64,000 bases of DNA from Stagonosporopsis chrysanthemi (taxonomy: Eukaryota > Ascomycota > Dothideomycetes > Pleosporales > Didymellaceae), in NCBI GenBank assembly GCA_022560025.1, contig JAFISE010000023.1, positions 62,001-126,000 of the forward strand. Reading direction: 5' to 3'. Shown here one piece after another: positions 53,791 to 64,000 of the stretch (positions are counted from its first letter, which is position 1; each line of letters begins with the position of its first letter). The position numbers and the translations under genes are program-made. The notes below the pieces were generated by a model, which saw only the letters and a list, made by a program, of their open reading frames with translations, did not search any database and was not told the origin of the DNA.

Positions 53791-55962
53791 ATGGACTGGG
53801 CATCGAAACTGCCCTTTGGGCATTCTAAAAACGCGGAGCAGCACAAAAACGAGCAGTCGCTCAATACCCTACTGACCGCAGATGAATGCGCAGATCTGAC
53901 GTTCCTGATCGCAACCATCACGGCAACGATGCGACAGTCACTTCTGGACACCTTCATTGTTGAAGAGCTACCGCTAGACTCAAAAGCTGCGAAATCAGAA
54001 GACCAGATTTTGAAGGACGCGCCCTCTGATCTCCAGAGCGTTGATGTATCGAAAGAGGATAAGCTCAGGCAAGACCGGCAAAAGCGTGAACAGAATGCCA
54101 AAGAAGAGCTTTCGAAGCCAGAAGTGCAGCGATTGAAGAAAGAGATGTTACAGTACTTTGATGAATGGAGGGGGAAGGTCATCAGTCGTATTGGCGAGGT
54201 GGTAAATTCTCGAGAAGAAGCCAGAGAGCAGGCCAGGCAGGTTCAAAGCCAAAACGTCGAAGAACTTGCCAAGATGTCTGAAACAGAGACAACAAGCCTG
54301 AGGAATCTCTCGGAAAATGACAAGGATGAAGACGCAGCCTTCAAAGTACGCTATCCAGCCATAGACTCGCGACTCACGCGTCTCGACGAAGCGAAACGTG
54401 CCCTGATCTTGCACTCCCTGGTGCTTCTCCTCCTCAGTCTCGAGCATTATTCGGCACATTCTCGAGTGCTCTTACTCTACTTCACCAGCTCTCTCCATCT
54501 CAACCTGTCGATTCTCAAGAAAGACGAAGAAACGGTTGCTCAAGGCCTTCTCGAAGCCGCGTCGCAACAACTGAACGCTGATACTGAGACCAAGAAAGCA
54601 GCTGAAGCCTCTAAGACAGCACGTAAATGGAAGGTCGGAATTGCCAGTGTCGCAGGTGCAGCCCTTATCGGAGTTACCGGTGGTCTTGCAGCACCGCTGC
54701 TCGCAGCGGGCGTCGGATCTGTAATGGGTGGACTGGGCCTTGGCGCCACAGCTGCAGCAGGGTACTTGGGCACCTTGGCCGGATCGTCTGTAATTGTCGG
54801 TGGCCTTTTCGGCGCATACGGCGCCCGCATGACAGGGGACGCGATGGACGCGTATGCACGGCAAGTAGAGGACTTTGCCTTTCTGAACATTCACCGTAGC
54901 CAAGACCCTTCGAAACAGGACAACGAGACCCGCCGTTTACGTGTCGCCATTGCTGTGAGCGGCTGGCTACGAGAACCAGAAGAAGTTGTTGCGCCATGGC
55001 GCTACATCGGCAAAGGTACCGAGGGCTTTGCTCTACGTTGGGAGTTGGAGGCTCTACTGAAGCTTGGACACAGCCTGGAGACATTCATTACAAGTGCAGC
55101 ATGGGGCTACGCAAAGAAGAAGATCATTGAACAAACCGTATTTGCCGCCGTCAGCGCGGCCATGTGGCCGTTGGGTCTGCTCAAGATCGCCACTCTACTG
55201 GACAACCCATTCAGCGTGGCGAAATTCCGCGCAGACAAGGCGGGCGAAGTGTTAGCAGACGCTCTCATCAACAAAGTCCAAGGCGAGCGCCCTGTAACAC
55301 TCGTCGGTTACTCACTCGGCGCCCGTCTAATCTACTCATGTCTCCAGCGTCTTGCAGACCGCAACGTTTTCGGGCTGATTGAAAACGTTGTCCTTCTTGG
55401 TGCTCCTTGCCCGTCCGATGCAGCGGACTGGCGCAAAATGCGCTCCGTAGTTAGTGGTCGCGTCGTCAATGTGTTCAGCACAAAAGACTATATCCTCGGG
55501 TTTTTATACCGCACATCTTCTGTTCAGCTGGGCATTGCCGGCTTGCAGCCTGTTCTGGGCGTACGTGGTGTGCAGAACGTGGATGTCACGGAGATTGTGG
55601 ATGGGCATCTACAGTATCGCTTCATTACCGGATCTATCCTGCGTAAGATTGGGTTCGAGGATGTTGATATTGCGGAGGTGGAGAAGGCGGAGCGCGAGAT
55701 GGCGAAGCAGAAGGAGAAAGAAGAAGCCGAGAGGAAGAAGAATGAGGGCGAGGCAACTGGGGATGAGGAGAAGGATGGCCAGAGGGAGAAACAGAAGCTG
55801 GAGGGTGAGGTGCAGAAGAGGAGTGAGCAGAGCATGTGGCAGGTCATGCAGGAAAAGACGAAGAGCCTAGACATTGGAGGATTTTTCGGATCCAAAGACG
55901 ATGCTAGCAAGCCTTCAGAGTCGGCGCCGGCTAGTGAGAGGAAGGAGCTGAGGAAGACTTAG
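53791..55962 (+). CDS. TMCO4/DUF726 family membrane-bound alpha/beta hydrolase
   Basis: Intronless; the start at 53791 (MDWASKLPFGHSKNAE) gives 723 aa. An open frame extends 77 codons further upstream but looks noncoding. Residues 1 to about 270 are hydrophilic with a Lys/Glu-rich coiled region (about 100-160). A Gly/Ala-rich hydrophobic region at about 285-350 (GAALIGVTGGLAAPLLAAG, then GLGLGATAAAGYLGTLAGSS) forms membrane segments. The hydrolase part has VTLVGYSLGARLIYSCLQ with the GxSxG nucleophile elbow (Ser near residue 513), VVLLGAPCPSD and a late DGHLQYRF that may supply the His. The C-terminus is a long Lys/Glu coiled coil. Yeast Mil1 (YFL034W) is the family's studied member, linked to clathrin adaptors. 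Confidence 0.88.
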   Translation: MDWASKLPFGHSKNAEQHKNEQSLNTLLTADECADLTFLIATITATMRQSLLDTFIVEELPLDSKAAKSEDQILKDAPSDLQSVDVSKEDKLRQDRQKREQNAKEELSKPEVQRLKKEMLQYFDEWRGKVISRIGEVVNSREEAREQARQVQSQNVEELAKMSETETTSLRNLSENDKDEDAAFKVRYPAIDSRLTRLDEAKRALILHSLVLLLLSLEHYSAHSRVLLLYFTSSLHLNLSILKKDEETVAQGLLEAASQQLNADTETKKAAEASKTARKWKVGIASVAGAALIGVTGGLAAPLLAAGVGSVMGGLGLGATAAAGYLGTLAGSSVIVGGLFGAYGARMTGDAMDAYARQVEDFAFLNIHRSQDPSKQDNETRRLRVAIAVSGWLREPEEVVAPWRYIGKGTEGFALRWELEALLKLGHSLETFITSAAWGYAKKKIIEQTVFAAVSAAMWPLGLLKIATLLDNPFSVAKFRADKAGEVLADALINKVQGERPVTLVGYSLGARLIYSCLQRLADRNVFGLIENVVLLGAPCPSDAADWRKMRSVVSGRVVNVFSTKDYILGFLYRTSSVQLGIAGLQPVLGVRGVQNVDVTEIVDGHLQYRFITGSILRKIGFEDVDIAEVEKAEREMAKQKEKEEAERKKNEGEATGDEEKDGQREKQKLEGEVQKRSEQSMWQVMQEKTKSLDIGGFFGSKDDASKPSESAPASERKELRKT

Positions 55963-56112
55963 ACCAGACAGCAAACGTATTTTTAGCAAGCACACATATG
56001 AGCAACATGAGCACATGGGTAATGAAATCTTGTAAGCATCTAAGAGCACTCTGTACTATAATCCCAAATCATGCACACCGAAGACCCGCCGTAGTAACCA
56101 AAGCTCTGTACC

Positions 56113-57323
56113 TTATGAGAAATCCTCACCAGTCTCCTCGATCGTCCCCTTAATCCTCAACAACAACGTAGTCTTCCATTTGTCCAGCTTACTCATCTGA
56201 TCATACTGGAACAGCTTATCGGCAAACATTTCCTGGTCGCCCTCCTGCACAGCCGCCGCCAAGTCACAAAGGAGCTGATGCTCCCTCTGCTGGCTGAAAC
56301 TGGGGTCCAACTCCCTGTACCTGTCGAGCGCGGCGTTGACACCGACCTGGTCGCCGGTGCACAGCTGACAGATACCGGCCTTGAGGAGGTACTCTTTTAC
56401 GGACCAGCGCATGAGATTGTTCGAGATGGAGGTTTTGGCAACTTTCTCGTAAAGCGAGATAGCTTTATAGTAGTCTTTGCCTTCGAGTGCAATTAAATCG
56501 GCAGTCTTCAGCCAGAGCTTGTTTGCCAGTGCCTGTTGCTTTTCGTTAGAATTAACCAAAAATGAAGAGACGTTGTCATGGTGTACCTCTGCGTTGTCCT
56601 ATTTGCGTATTAGTCATTGATCTCGATACCTGAATTTTGAGGGGTGACATACGCTCTCGTACCAGCCAGCAGCCTCCTCGTAAGCTGCGCCTGCGCGGGC
56701 ATTATCGCCAAGCTCGACTTCATACAGCTCGGCGAGATTCTGCTTATGAGTAGCCGCACGACGGAAGTTGCCTTTGCTGCAGTAGTGTGAGATGGCTTTG
56801 TCTAAGCACCTCGCTGCTGCCTCAGGGTCATCTTTACGGTAGGCCTCTGCCAGGATGTTAGAATTTGAATACCACAGTATAGGGAGGCATTGTACTGAAG
56901 GCTTCTGTAAGTGTGTTGGCCTCGTCGTCCGGCTCGTTCAGCTGTTGGCGCTGGACTGATGCTGCCTTTTCAAATGCTTCGCCGGCCTCCTTGCCTACAC
57001 AGCGTCAGTCAGCTGGCTACAAGTTTCCCAGAAACCTTTTCTTGATGCTTCATACCCATCTTCTGCATGCGAAATGCATTTGCTGCGGCAATGAATTGTT
57101 CTGCTGCTGCCTCGTCTGTCACGTGCGTTAGTATAACTGCGTCAAGACTGCAAAGCCGTTCTTACACTTCTCCTGTCGCCCGCCAAAGAAACTGAATCCG
57201 CCAGATGCCTTCTGCAGCGACGTCTCTGCCTGTTGTGACACATCAATATCAGCTATCTGTTGTGTGGCTGAGTCCCAAAGGGTGCCCCACCTGACGAAGC
57301 AAAGCTCGTGGGTCGCCAGCCAT
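56113..57323 (-). CDS. SEC17: Alpha-SNAP, vesicular fusion protein Sec17
   Basis: Adaptor that recruits NSF/Sec18 to SNARE complexes for disassembly after membrane fusion. Seven exons: 57323-57291, 57229-57166, 57115-57056, 56994-56896, 56846-56653, 56598-56587 (only 12 bases) and 56532-56113, giving 293 aa, the standard length. Joined blocks: FFGGRQEKYEAAAEQF, NAFRMQKMGKEAGEAFEKAA, LTEAFKAYRKDDPEAAA, GWYESDNAEALANKLWLKTA and the conserved C-terminal DKWKTTLLLRIK before the acidic tail. The 12-base exon encodes DNAE; skipping either flanking intron would insert about 18 unconserved residues without a stop on one side, so simple ORF calls would misread it. Most intron-dense gene in the window. 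Confidence 0.95.
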
Positions 57324-57694
57324 GTTTGCGAGTCTGTGGGTGTCTGGGGCTTCAAGTGTCTTTTGTGTATACCGGGGATGAGGATAGATTTGAATATCAA
57401 CGTGTTTCTTGAGGTTTGGTCAAGACAGGTGGCTGCGTTAGCTGCTTCAAGGCGATGACGACCCTAGAGCTGGGGCCTGTGCGGCTTCCGCTGACCTTTG
57501 AAACACTTGGCCGCAAGAGGTTTAGCGCCTTCCGCAGCTTCAACGACGAAGCAGTCGCAGCAGCTACAGTTATCCTTATAATCGTAAGAGAGCTCCAGTC
57601 AAGTGTACAGGGCTCGCTAATACCTTTCTTGAATCACGTTGATTCCAAGTCACTATTCGGATCCTACCTGACTCCAGGAATTGGCGAGCACACG
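57324..57694. promoter_or_regulatory. Divergent promoter of SEC17 and the Gta3-like gene
   Basis: 371 bases between outward starts. An open frame in the Gta3 phase covers most of it (from 57416), but its sequence lacks conserved features, so the start at 57695 was preferred. Confidence 0.4.
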
Positions 57695-58321
57695 ATGGCC
57701 TCGCGCCGCGCGTTACTGTGCGCAAGCTCTCGCAATCGGCTTTCTACTCGCTCTCACCGACCGTTCCATACATCATACCAGTTATCTGACATCCAGTCGC
57801 CCGAAAGCGCTGTGTTGAGCGGGCAGAAGAGACCAGGCATCCATCCAGACGAGCTTGAGGAACTCCTTGCGAGACCTACATGGTCCGTCGAATCGCTGCT
57901 ACCACCCAAGGAGCAAGCACCGGACGCGCCGCAGATTTCCCCGAAGCAACTGCATCACCTCCTTCGGCTCTCAGCACTTCCACTTCCCGAGACGCCTGAG
58001 CAAGAGCAGAAGATGCTGGATACACTCGCGGCACAACTGCACTTTGTGGGCGAGATACAGCGCGTGGATACCACTGGTGTCAAGCCACTACGAGTGATAC
58101 GAGATGAGACGGAAGCATCAGAGCAGGAGCAGACCATTGGACTGGACACACTTAAAGAAGCTTTGGCCAAAGAGAAGACAATTGGCAAGTGGCACAGGCG
58201 CATACAAAGGGACACAACGCCGGTGGATGCTGCAGACGCTGAACACTGGGATGTCCTGGGATCAGCGGAGAAGAAAATCGGCAGGTACTTCGTTGTCGAC
58301 AGTGAGCGACCACCAGAATAA
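57695..58321 (+). CDS. Mitochondrial Glu-tRNA(Gln) amidotransferase subunit, Gta3/GatC-like
   Basis: Small stabilising subunit of the complex that converts Glu-tRNA(Gln) to Gln-tRNA(Gln) in mitochondria. Intronless; the start at 57695 (MASRRALLCASSRNRLSTR) gives 208 aa with an Arg/Ser-rich presequence. The core has PTWSVESLLPP, ISPKQLHHLLRLSALPLPET, MLDTLAAQLHFVGEIQRVDT and TGVKPLRVIRDET, matching the GatC helical pattern and the fungal Gta3 extension. GatA and GatB partners are not in the window. Confidence 0.85.
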   Translation: MASRRALLCASSRNRLSTRSHRPFHTSYQLSDIQSPESAVLSGQKRPGIHPDELEELLARPTWSVESLLPPKEQAPDAPQISPKQLHHLLRLSALPLPETPEQEQKMLDTLAAQLHFVGEIQRVDTTGVKPLRVIRDETEASEQEQTIGLDTLKEALAKEKTIGKWHRRIQRDTTPVDAADAEHWDVLGSAEKKIGRYFVVDSERPPE

Positions 58322-58614
58322 GGACTTGCTCGTGTGTTACAGGTAGGCGACGTTTGCTTGTATGCTATGTCGATTGGATAGACTAACAACTACTCAGTAC
58401 AAGTCGCATATAAGAGAGATCGCGGTCCGTATTTCGCTACTCCGCTGCTGACTGTATTACTATACAAAACGTTCTTCGAGAATTCGAGGCGCAGAAAATT
58501 CAAATCCAAAGCCGAAGAAAAAATGGGAAAGGAAAGCTGAAGCATGATCGTGGTGTCACAAGCTGGATACCAGAATGATCAAGCCCACAAGAGCCGACTA
58601 TGTCGAGGCAAGGC

Positions 58615-59094
58615 TCATTGGCATGGTGCACTTTTACTTTCCTTCTCGAATTCGCAGTGGCAGAATGATCTATCGTCGTCGATATCAAACAGGTCTGGTG
58701 TTGCCAGTCGGCGCGGTCGTGGCGCTGGGGGTGTAACTGTCAACTCGGACGACTTGGCAGCCCCAGTGTTGTCTGCTTGCTCCTGCATCACACTGTCACG
58801 TGACTGGACAACGATGACGAACTTTCCTGAGCTCGGCTTAGAGGGATGCTGACTGGCATTGGATTGCCACAAGGAAGCGCGTTCGGTCGATTGGTCATGG
58901 GGCATGGACCGTAGTTGCGCTGGCGACATGACGTGTGAATGTTGCGACGGCGACCGAATCTCATACGACTGGGCGACATATCGGTTTCGACCATTGAGAT
59001 GGTATGCAACCTCCCGATACTTTTCGGAACTTGGTGTGTGGATGTTTGCCACAAGGTGTGCTGAGCTGTCCAATATCCGTGGCAGCGACGGCAT
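58615..59094 (-). CDS. Small conserved fungal protein of unknown function
   Basis: Intronless, 159 aa, start ATG at 59094 (MPSLPRILDSSAHLV); the open frame runs further upstream without conserved content. The N-terminal part has SEKYREVAYHLNGRNRYVAQ. The middle is Ser/Gln/His-rich. The tail has RPRRLATPDLFDIDDDRSF followed by CHCE. The pair of an AYHLNG-NRYV block and an acidic LxTPDL-D-D tail ending in closely spaced cysteines recalls unnamed ascomycete proteins, from memory only. No signal peptide or membrane segment. Possibly a short linear-motif or metal-binding protein; function unknown. Confidence 0.55.
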   Translation of the reverse strand: MPSLPRILDSSAHLVANIHTPSSEKYREVAYHLNGRNRYVAQSYEIRSPSQHSHVMSPAQLRSMPHDQSTERASLWQSNASQHPSKPSSGKFVIVVQSRDSVMQEQADNTGAAKSSELTVTPPAPRPRRLATPDLFDIDDDRSFCHCEFEKESKSAPCQ

Positions 59095-60303
59095 GGTGAT
59101 AGCTATCACTGGCGTGCTGGAGTACCAAACGCAAGTGAAGAGAATCGCTTGAGTACACAAATAGCTTTGTGATGGCTGAGAGCTGGAGTTCGATGATTGT
59201 GCGGCATCAAGTGGATGCAATGGTTGTGAAGTGGAGGATTGGACGAGGAGGCACTAGGTTTGGGAGGTGGGCGGTGCGAGACTTAAGTGCAGGTCAGCCC
59301 GCCAAGCCCGCTGCACCCTGGCACCTTTGGCTGCCTATCCCTACCACGCTACCCCTCCACGACTGCGTGTGCGCATTGAGGGCAGCTCCGAGTGTCTGCG
59401 GAACAACTAGACTTCCAGAGATCATCACTGAGAGGACCATGCATTGCTTTTCCGCAAGTCTGGGCGGACTTGATATGCCTCCGGGACCAAGCTAGAGTGA
59501 CCTTGCAGCACACAGTGCTGCTGTACGTCACGGCACTCGACTGAACCTATAGAATGTATCAAAGACTCTATCTATAAATCCATGATCGTTGCAGCTCTCG
59601 TCTCTCAATGCATCTCAACGCCTTTACTGTCACGGACCTTCCCATCGTTCCTCACAGGACTTAGCAACGACAGAAGTCAAGACATTCTGTAATCTATCTC
59701 CGACACTCCTTAAGCTGGCTTAAAGTCTTCAAGCTCTTGCGCAGCTCTTGTGAGCTCACGACAGTCCACCGCGTCCGCTATACATAGCAGCACTGGTATC
59801 TGCCAAGCAAGACCTACTCTTGAGGTTGGCGATAAGTTCTGCCCGAAGTCTACAATCACTGGTTTCTAATGTTACGGGTGATGGCAGAGTCGAAGTGGTT
59901 GAGAACGATTGGGCTCTCAATCACGACAGCAATGCAAAAGCCATTGGTAAACGAGGGGTCAGGACCTACAAAACGACCATTTGTGCGATAGGCCCTGCGT
60001 CAAGCCAGTGATAGACGCCTGGAAAGCTTGGATGTTACCTTACAGATATTCACAACTATCCTCTACGTTTTGACTCTAAAAACGACCTTCACTGGCGACC
60101 TGCTTGCAACCAAGAATGGTCTGCAGAGGGCAGAGGGTACGACAAAGATGGCAAAAAGACATGAAGTCAATACGAAACAACGGAGGGATTTACACCCGGA
60201 CGGACAGAACAGGGGCTTAGGCAGCCAGAATCGCAGCATGTTCACTGTTTATATGCAGTCATTTGCCCCATCAAGTGTGTTCAGCTACATTGTGCTGTGC
60301 TCA
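59095..60303. other. Spacer, no gene recognised
   Basis: About 1.2 kb between two minus-strand genes; a CTATAAAT box at 59571-59578 on the plus strand has no gene after it. Short frames only. Confidence 0.5.
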
Positions 60304-62501
60304 TCAAATCTGTTCGACGGTTGGAACTTTTGAATAACCGGGCGTTGCTGCACCGTGCACCATACTTTCGTTGTACTCGACTTTCGAAAGCTCAGCAGAA
60401 GATCGCGCTAGACGCGGATGGGCCGGGTTACTGATGTCAAGCGTCGCAAGTTGCTCCCCAGCCCCAGTGACGGGTACTGTGCCTGTCGTGTTTAGCCAGG
60501 TTCCCGCCCCCAAGCTTTCATGCGCAAGTCGGTGGATCTGTAGCGTTGATCCTACCTGCCATTCCGCGTAGGCGTAACGCAACCTGCGATTGTGCTGTAG
60601 CCATGGCAGCTTGAAGAGACCTGCAAGAATGGGCTCAAGCGACAGGGCTACAAACATGAAGAATCCTCCTATTGCGAGGATCAGTCCAACCCCAAGCACG
60701 CTGAAAGAGTAGTGTTTGGAACTTCGAGCTTTCTGTGAATATTTAGCAGCTGTTCTTTGCACAGGAGTTATACTTCGCTCACGTACCTGGCTGTGACAAG
60801 TTCTTCGGCAAGGCTCAGCTGTACAAAGCTCCATTCCGCCGAGCCAGGAGCCTCTCGCATAGTCGACGAGAGAATGCTGCATTGCAGATAAAGTGGCCTG
60901 GTTGACATACTCAAGCTCCTTTTGCCACTGATCCGACGGTAACGGTTTGATTTGTAGCGACTGGTATGCTGTTCCTGCTGGGAGGAGCACCAGAGTCTCT
61001 CGCGCCAGCAAGGTCGGGACGCTCCTAGCTTGAAAGAAACCATGCATCCCTCCAGCACCGTATTGCATAATGACTATGGAGAGCGGTCGCAAAAACATTC
61101 TATCCTGCGGGTCAGGAAAGACCCTGGCAAATTCGGCTTGACCAGACGTGTATAGATCGAGGCAGCCTTCCGATGTTGGTAGCTTGGGATTGCATATCTT
61201 TCTCTCCGTGACGCATCCAACCACTCCAGCAGGCTCATCTGGGATGTACTTCGAGCTTGTTGCGCTGAGCTTGGTATTTGCCGAGAACCATGGGTCGTCC
61301 GTCTGGTTCACGTAAGAGATACCTGATGGCACCAGGAAGTATAGCATTGGCCTTCCTTGACGTACTTGCAACTCGGGTATGAACATCAAATCCTTATACT
61401 GTTGATAAATGGGGCTGTAGTTCTTATTAGCACTTGATAAGCTATAGATGGCTCCTCATGTACGACATGAACTGGAGTACCTCGTGAACGTACTAAACCT
61501 GATAGTCGCCCGAGCCTTCTGAGGTGTGTGATGTTGCGTTGTTTGCAACTTCGAAGCTATAATTCAAAGATCCCCCGCCGTATGAATAACGAGTAAATTC
61601 GATGTTGTTGCGAACAGGATCAATAGAAGAATTGGAGTAGCCATCAGTGACTAGCGGAGCACAGTGTTCCTTTACTTGGACATGTACATGTGGCCCTGCA
61701 TTCAGTCCGAAATGAGTGTAGCTGTCGAGAATTCCAGTATCTAGCAGCAGGTTTCCAGAAGATTGCTTGCATATGCCTGCCCCGAAAGGACAAGAGGCGT
61801 TGCCATCGAAGCTGTATGGTAAGGTTGGGATTGTCATGACTCTGCAACTATCCGGTCGATCAACACCATCTACTTGATAGCATTGCGATGCGTATGCCAA
61901 GTTCTCAGCTGATTTCCGGTGAAGGAATGGTGCGGAATATTGGTCCATACTCATCGTGTCTGGATCAGGAAGGTCTACGTTGCAATCTCGGCCGGAGAGC
62001 AGCACCTCATTAGCTGAGTTACTGGATACCCTGGACGAGAAGATACCTGAGGTTTGCACTAAGTAAAGCCGTTTTCTCAGGGTGATTGTGTTACATACCG
62101 GCAAGGATGAAGGCCAGCGCCAACGATAGGGCCAAGGCTGTAGGCAACAAGAGCTTTCGGATCAAATTGGCTCCTCTCCGACGCCACGCATTGAATACCA
62201 ATGCCAACTCGAGGGCCGCATCAAGCGCAATGGGTGTGTTTCTGAGAATTGCCTGCCGCTGGAGATGGACTCCTTCCAAGTTCTTATCCGATGAGTACAC
62301 AAAATGGAGCAATACTCGCATTATCTTCCAAAAGCTGCGGCCGCTGGTACTAACGAACAACGCAAGAAAAGCGATGAGAAGTCCTCCACGCTTGCGATCC
62401 AAGGTAAGAGTAGCACCATGGATGGCATCAAATGATCGATTGATCCAAAACCCAAGATAGATATCAGCATCAAGCGAACCTGAGATGTTATTTGTTGCCA
62501 T
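60304..62501 (-). CDS. Large fungal multi-pass membrane protein of unknown function
   Basis: Four exons: 62501-62099, 62046-61494, 61414-60787 and 60732-60304, giving 670 aa. Near the N-terminus hydrophobic stretches GGLLIAFLALFVST (about 50) and LLLPTALALSLALAFILAGI (about 125) are membrane spans. A long region from about 140 to 520 holds many N-x-S/T sequons (for example NASCPF, NNATS) and more than ten cysteines, as expected of an extracellular or luminal domain. One strong span (SFSVLGVGLILAIGGFFMFV) follows near 545, then a hydrophilic tail of about 100 residues. Intron 2 could use GTACGT with a CTACAG acceptor (adopted) or GTTTAG with AATAAG; the two differ by a few residues. I recognise the shape of a fungal-specific family but no function. 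Confidence 0.75.
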
Positions 62502-64000
62502 ATTGTTTTCAGAGGTGTTTGGCGAGATGGTGCGCAACTGAACCTTCTGCTTAGCGGAGAGAAACGACAGATGAATATTTAACCTGAACGGCTGTGCTAC
62601 CTAGGGGCTGCATGTCAGCAACCCACAGCGACAAGAGATTCTCGTCAGCCCTGTGCTGGAGTGACTGATTCGTCGGCCCTGTCCGGTATCCCTGTTTCCC
62701 AACGTTGGCCGCCTGAAAAGACGTGTGCTCCTACACGTAACCTAGTTGAAGCTATACTGGGGGGCAGTATAGCGGCTGACATAGCTAGCCAGATACGGCA
62801 TGAGACGTCTGTGCCTCGACAGCGGAAGTTCTTATTTAGACCCGTAAGCCGCGTCCAGTGAGAGTGGCGGTCAGGCCGACAATTGTTGTGGGGACTCAAA
62901 CACCTAAGCCTCTAACGAGCCCCTTGAGTTTTTCTTGGCAAGAATCCTTATTCCTGTCACAAAACTCGAAGAAGATTTAAAATTCCCAATGATGAACAGT
63001 CTCTTCTCTCTCAATCACAAAATATCAAACGCCTTCTGCGAAAACTAAAGGTTCGAGTTAACGAATCTGTTACGAGAAAGATGAGGAGACGCAAAAGTCG
63101 AATCGTGAAAAGAAAACAATTCTACCATCATGGAAGTGCAACAACGCACGATATCCAAGTCCGTCAATATGTGTCGTTCCGGTTGGCATACATAATATTC
63201 GTTTCGTGATTCTGATCTCATCCCTAACGACCAGGGGATCTTGTTGATCGTTAGCCCGTCGATGACAACAGCTCTTTTGGGTCAGCTTAAGCCCTGAAGT
63301 TCTGCGCTCAAGGGTGGTCCTTCGTGACATCCGATCAGTACATATGGCGTTTCAATTTTGTCGCTAGAAGTGAAGGAATTGAATGAATCCGAAGGTCGAG
63401 CATCCCAACGCGACCAAACTGACGACCCTTGATCATGATTTTCGTTGCCTAGCATATTCCTGATTTTATATGGCAGTCGGTCTGTTCGCAGGGCCTGTCT
63501 GAGTGTTGAAACAATGTCCGGTCGAAAGTGTACGAGTTCTCGTCTACATAGAACGGGATGCTAGGATTGATAATGGAGCGCGACTCAACATCTGTGAATG
63601 TGGAGTTCAAATAACTGGGCACAGGAGATGGGAGTATATCTTGATCATGTCGGTCTGGCACAAAGAGTTTGTGGGTACAAGATATCGATGCCAGTGTTGA
63701 GAGCTGGGGAAAGCGCACTAACCCGTTATGCTTGCCTAGCGTGCCGTGGGGACAGCCTCGGCTCGTTCACATGTCGCCGCAATAGCTTCTTGGTCACACA
63801 TCACCACATCCTGCATGACCTGTTAGGTTCACATGTAAGGCGCATACGCGAGGTGGCTTCGTCGAAGTCCTCATTGCCTACCACACGACCGAGTGCCTCC
63901 CCCGTATCCAGATCTCCGCTCAACGCAGCACGTCTAACCTAGTAGACGGTGACGTGTGATACGCCCACCCAAACGACGAATGCCGCTCCCACGGTAGCCA
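62502..64000. other. Terminal noncoding stretch
   Basis: About 1.5 kb to the window edge. Only frames under 115 codons, none recognisable. It includes the promoter of the membrane-protein gene. Confidence 0.5.

Overview
The window is nuclear DNA of a filamentous ascomycete. Short GT-AG introns (mostly 45-80 bases) interrupt most genes, with fungal branch sites such as CTAAC. The gene set is typically fungal: glyoxylate-cycle malate synthase with an SKL tail, a siderophore-type MFS transporter, DSC3, RXT3, RRG9 and a fungal mpaB-like oxygenase. Small secreted proteins and overall protein similarity suggest a Dothideomycete (Pleosporales-like), but that placement is inference from recognition, not a computed phylogeny. 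Gene models were built by hand; for spliced genes the joined exons were checked to be a multiple of three and to join family-conserved sequence. About 31 genes are supported.

Layout. 1-0.3 kb: tail of a surface (GPI-like) protein. 1-6 kb: malate synthase and a siderophore-iron transporter whose upstream region holds a perfect ATCAGATAA iron-GATA site. 7.3-9.8 kb: two tandem paralogous small secreted proteins. 10.9-17.4 kb: ribosomal protein eS8, an SsuD-like flavin monooxygenase, a repeat-filled convergent spacer, ATP synthase OSCP and battenin (BTN1). 18-26 kb: an RXT3 chromatin subunit with a 610-base first intron and a 3' hairpin, 6-phosphofructo-2-kinase/fructose-2,6-bisphosphatase, and a low-complexity poly-Asn protein. 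26.2-27.8 kb: microsatellite-rich spacer. 27.8-33.6 kb: pyruvate dehydrogenase kinase, cytochrome c and a short-chain dehydrogenase. 33.8-42.8 kb: a CCCH zinc-finger protein, mpaB-like oxygenase, RRG9, ISA1, a Dabb protein and DSC3. 44-51 kb: a small three-repeat protein, a secreted agmatinase-like ureohydrolase, a MATE transporter and a secreted protein with three six-cysteine modules. 52-62.5 kb: an unusual protein kinase, a TMCO4/DUF726 hydrolase, SEC17, a Gta3/GatC-like protein, a small conserved unknown and a large multi-pass membrane protein.

Functionally this is mostly ordinary chromosome. Several genes serve mitochondrial metabolism (OSCP, PDK, cytochrome c, RRG9, ISA1, Gta3) or carbon-flux control (malate synthase, PFK2/FBPase2), but they are interspersed with unrelated genes and do not form a recognisable cluster. 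No secondary-metabolite backbone gene, transposase, CRISPR array, rRNA or convincing tRNA was seen. The least explained material is the three-repeat protein at 44.0 kb, the two kinds of secreted protein, the kinase at 52.1 kb, the 60.3-62.5 kb membrane protein, and the 3' hairpin after RXT3.
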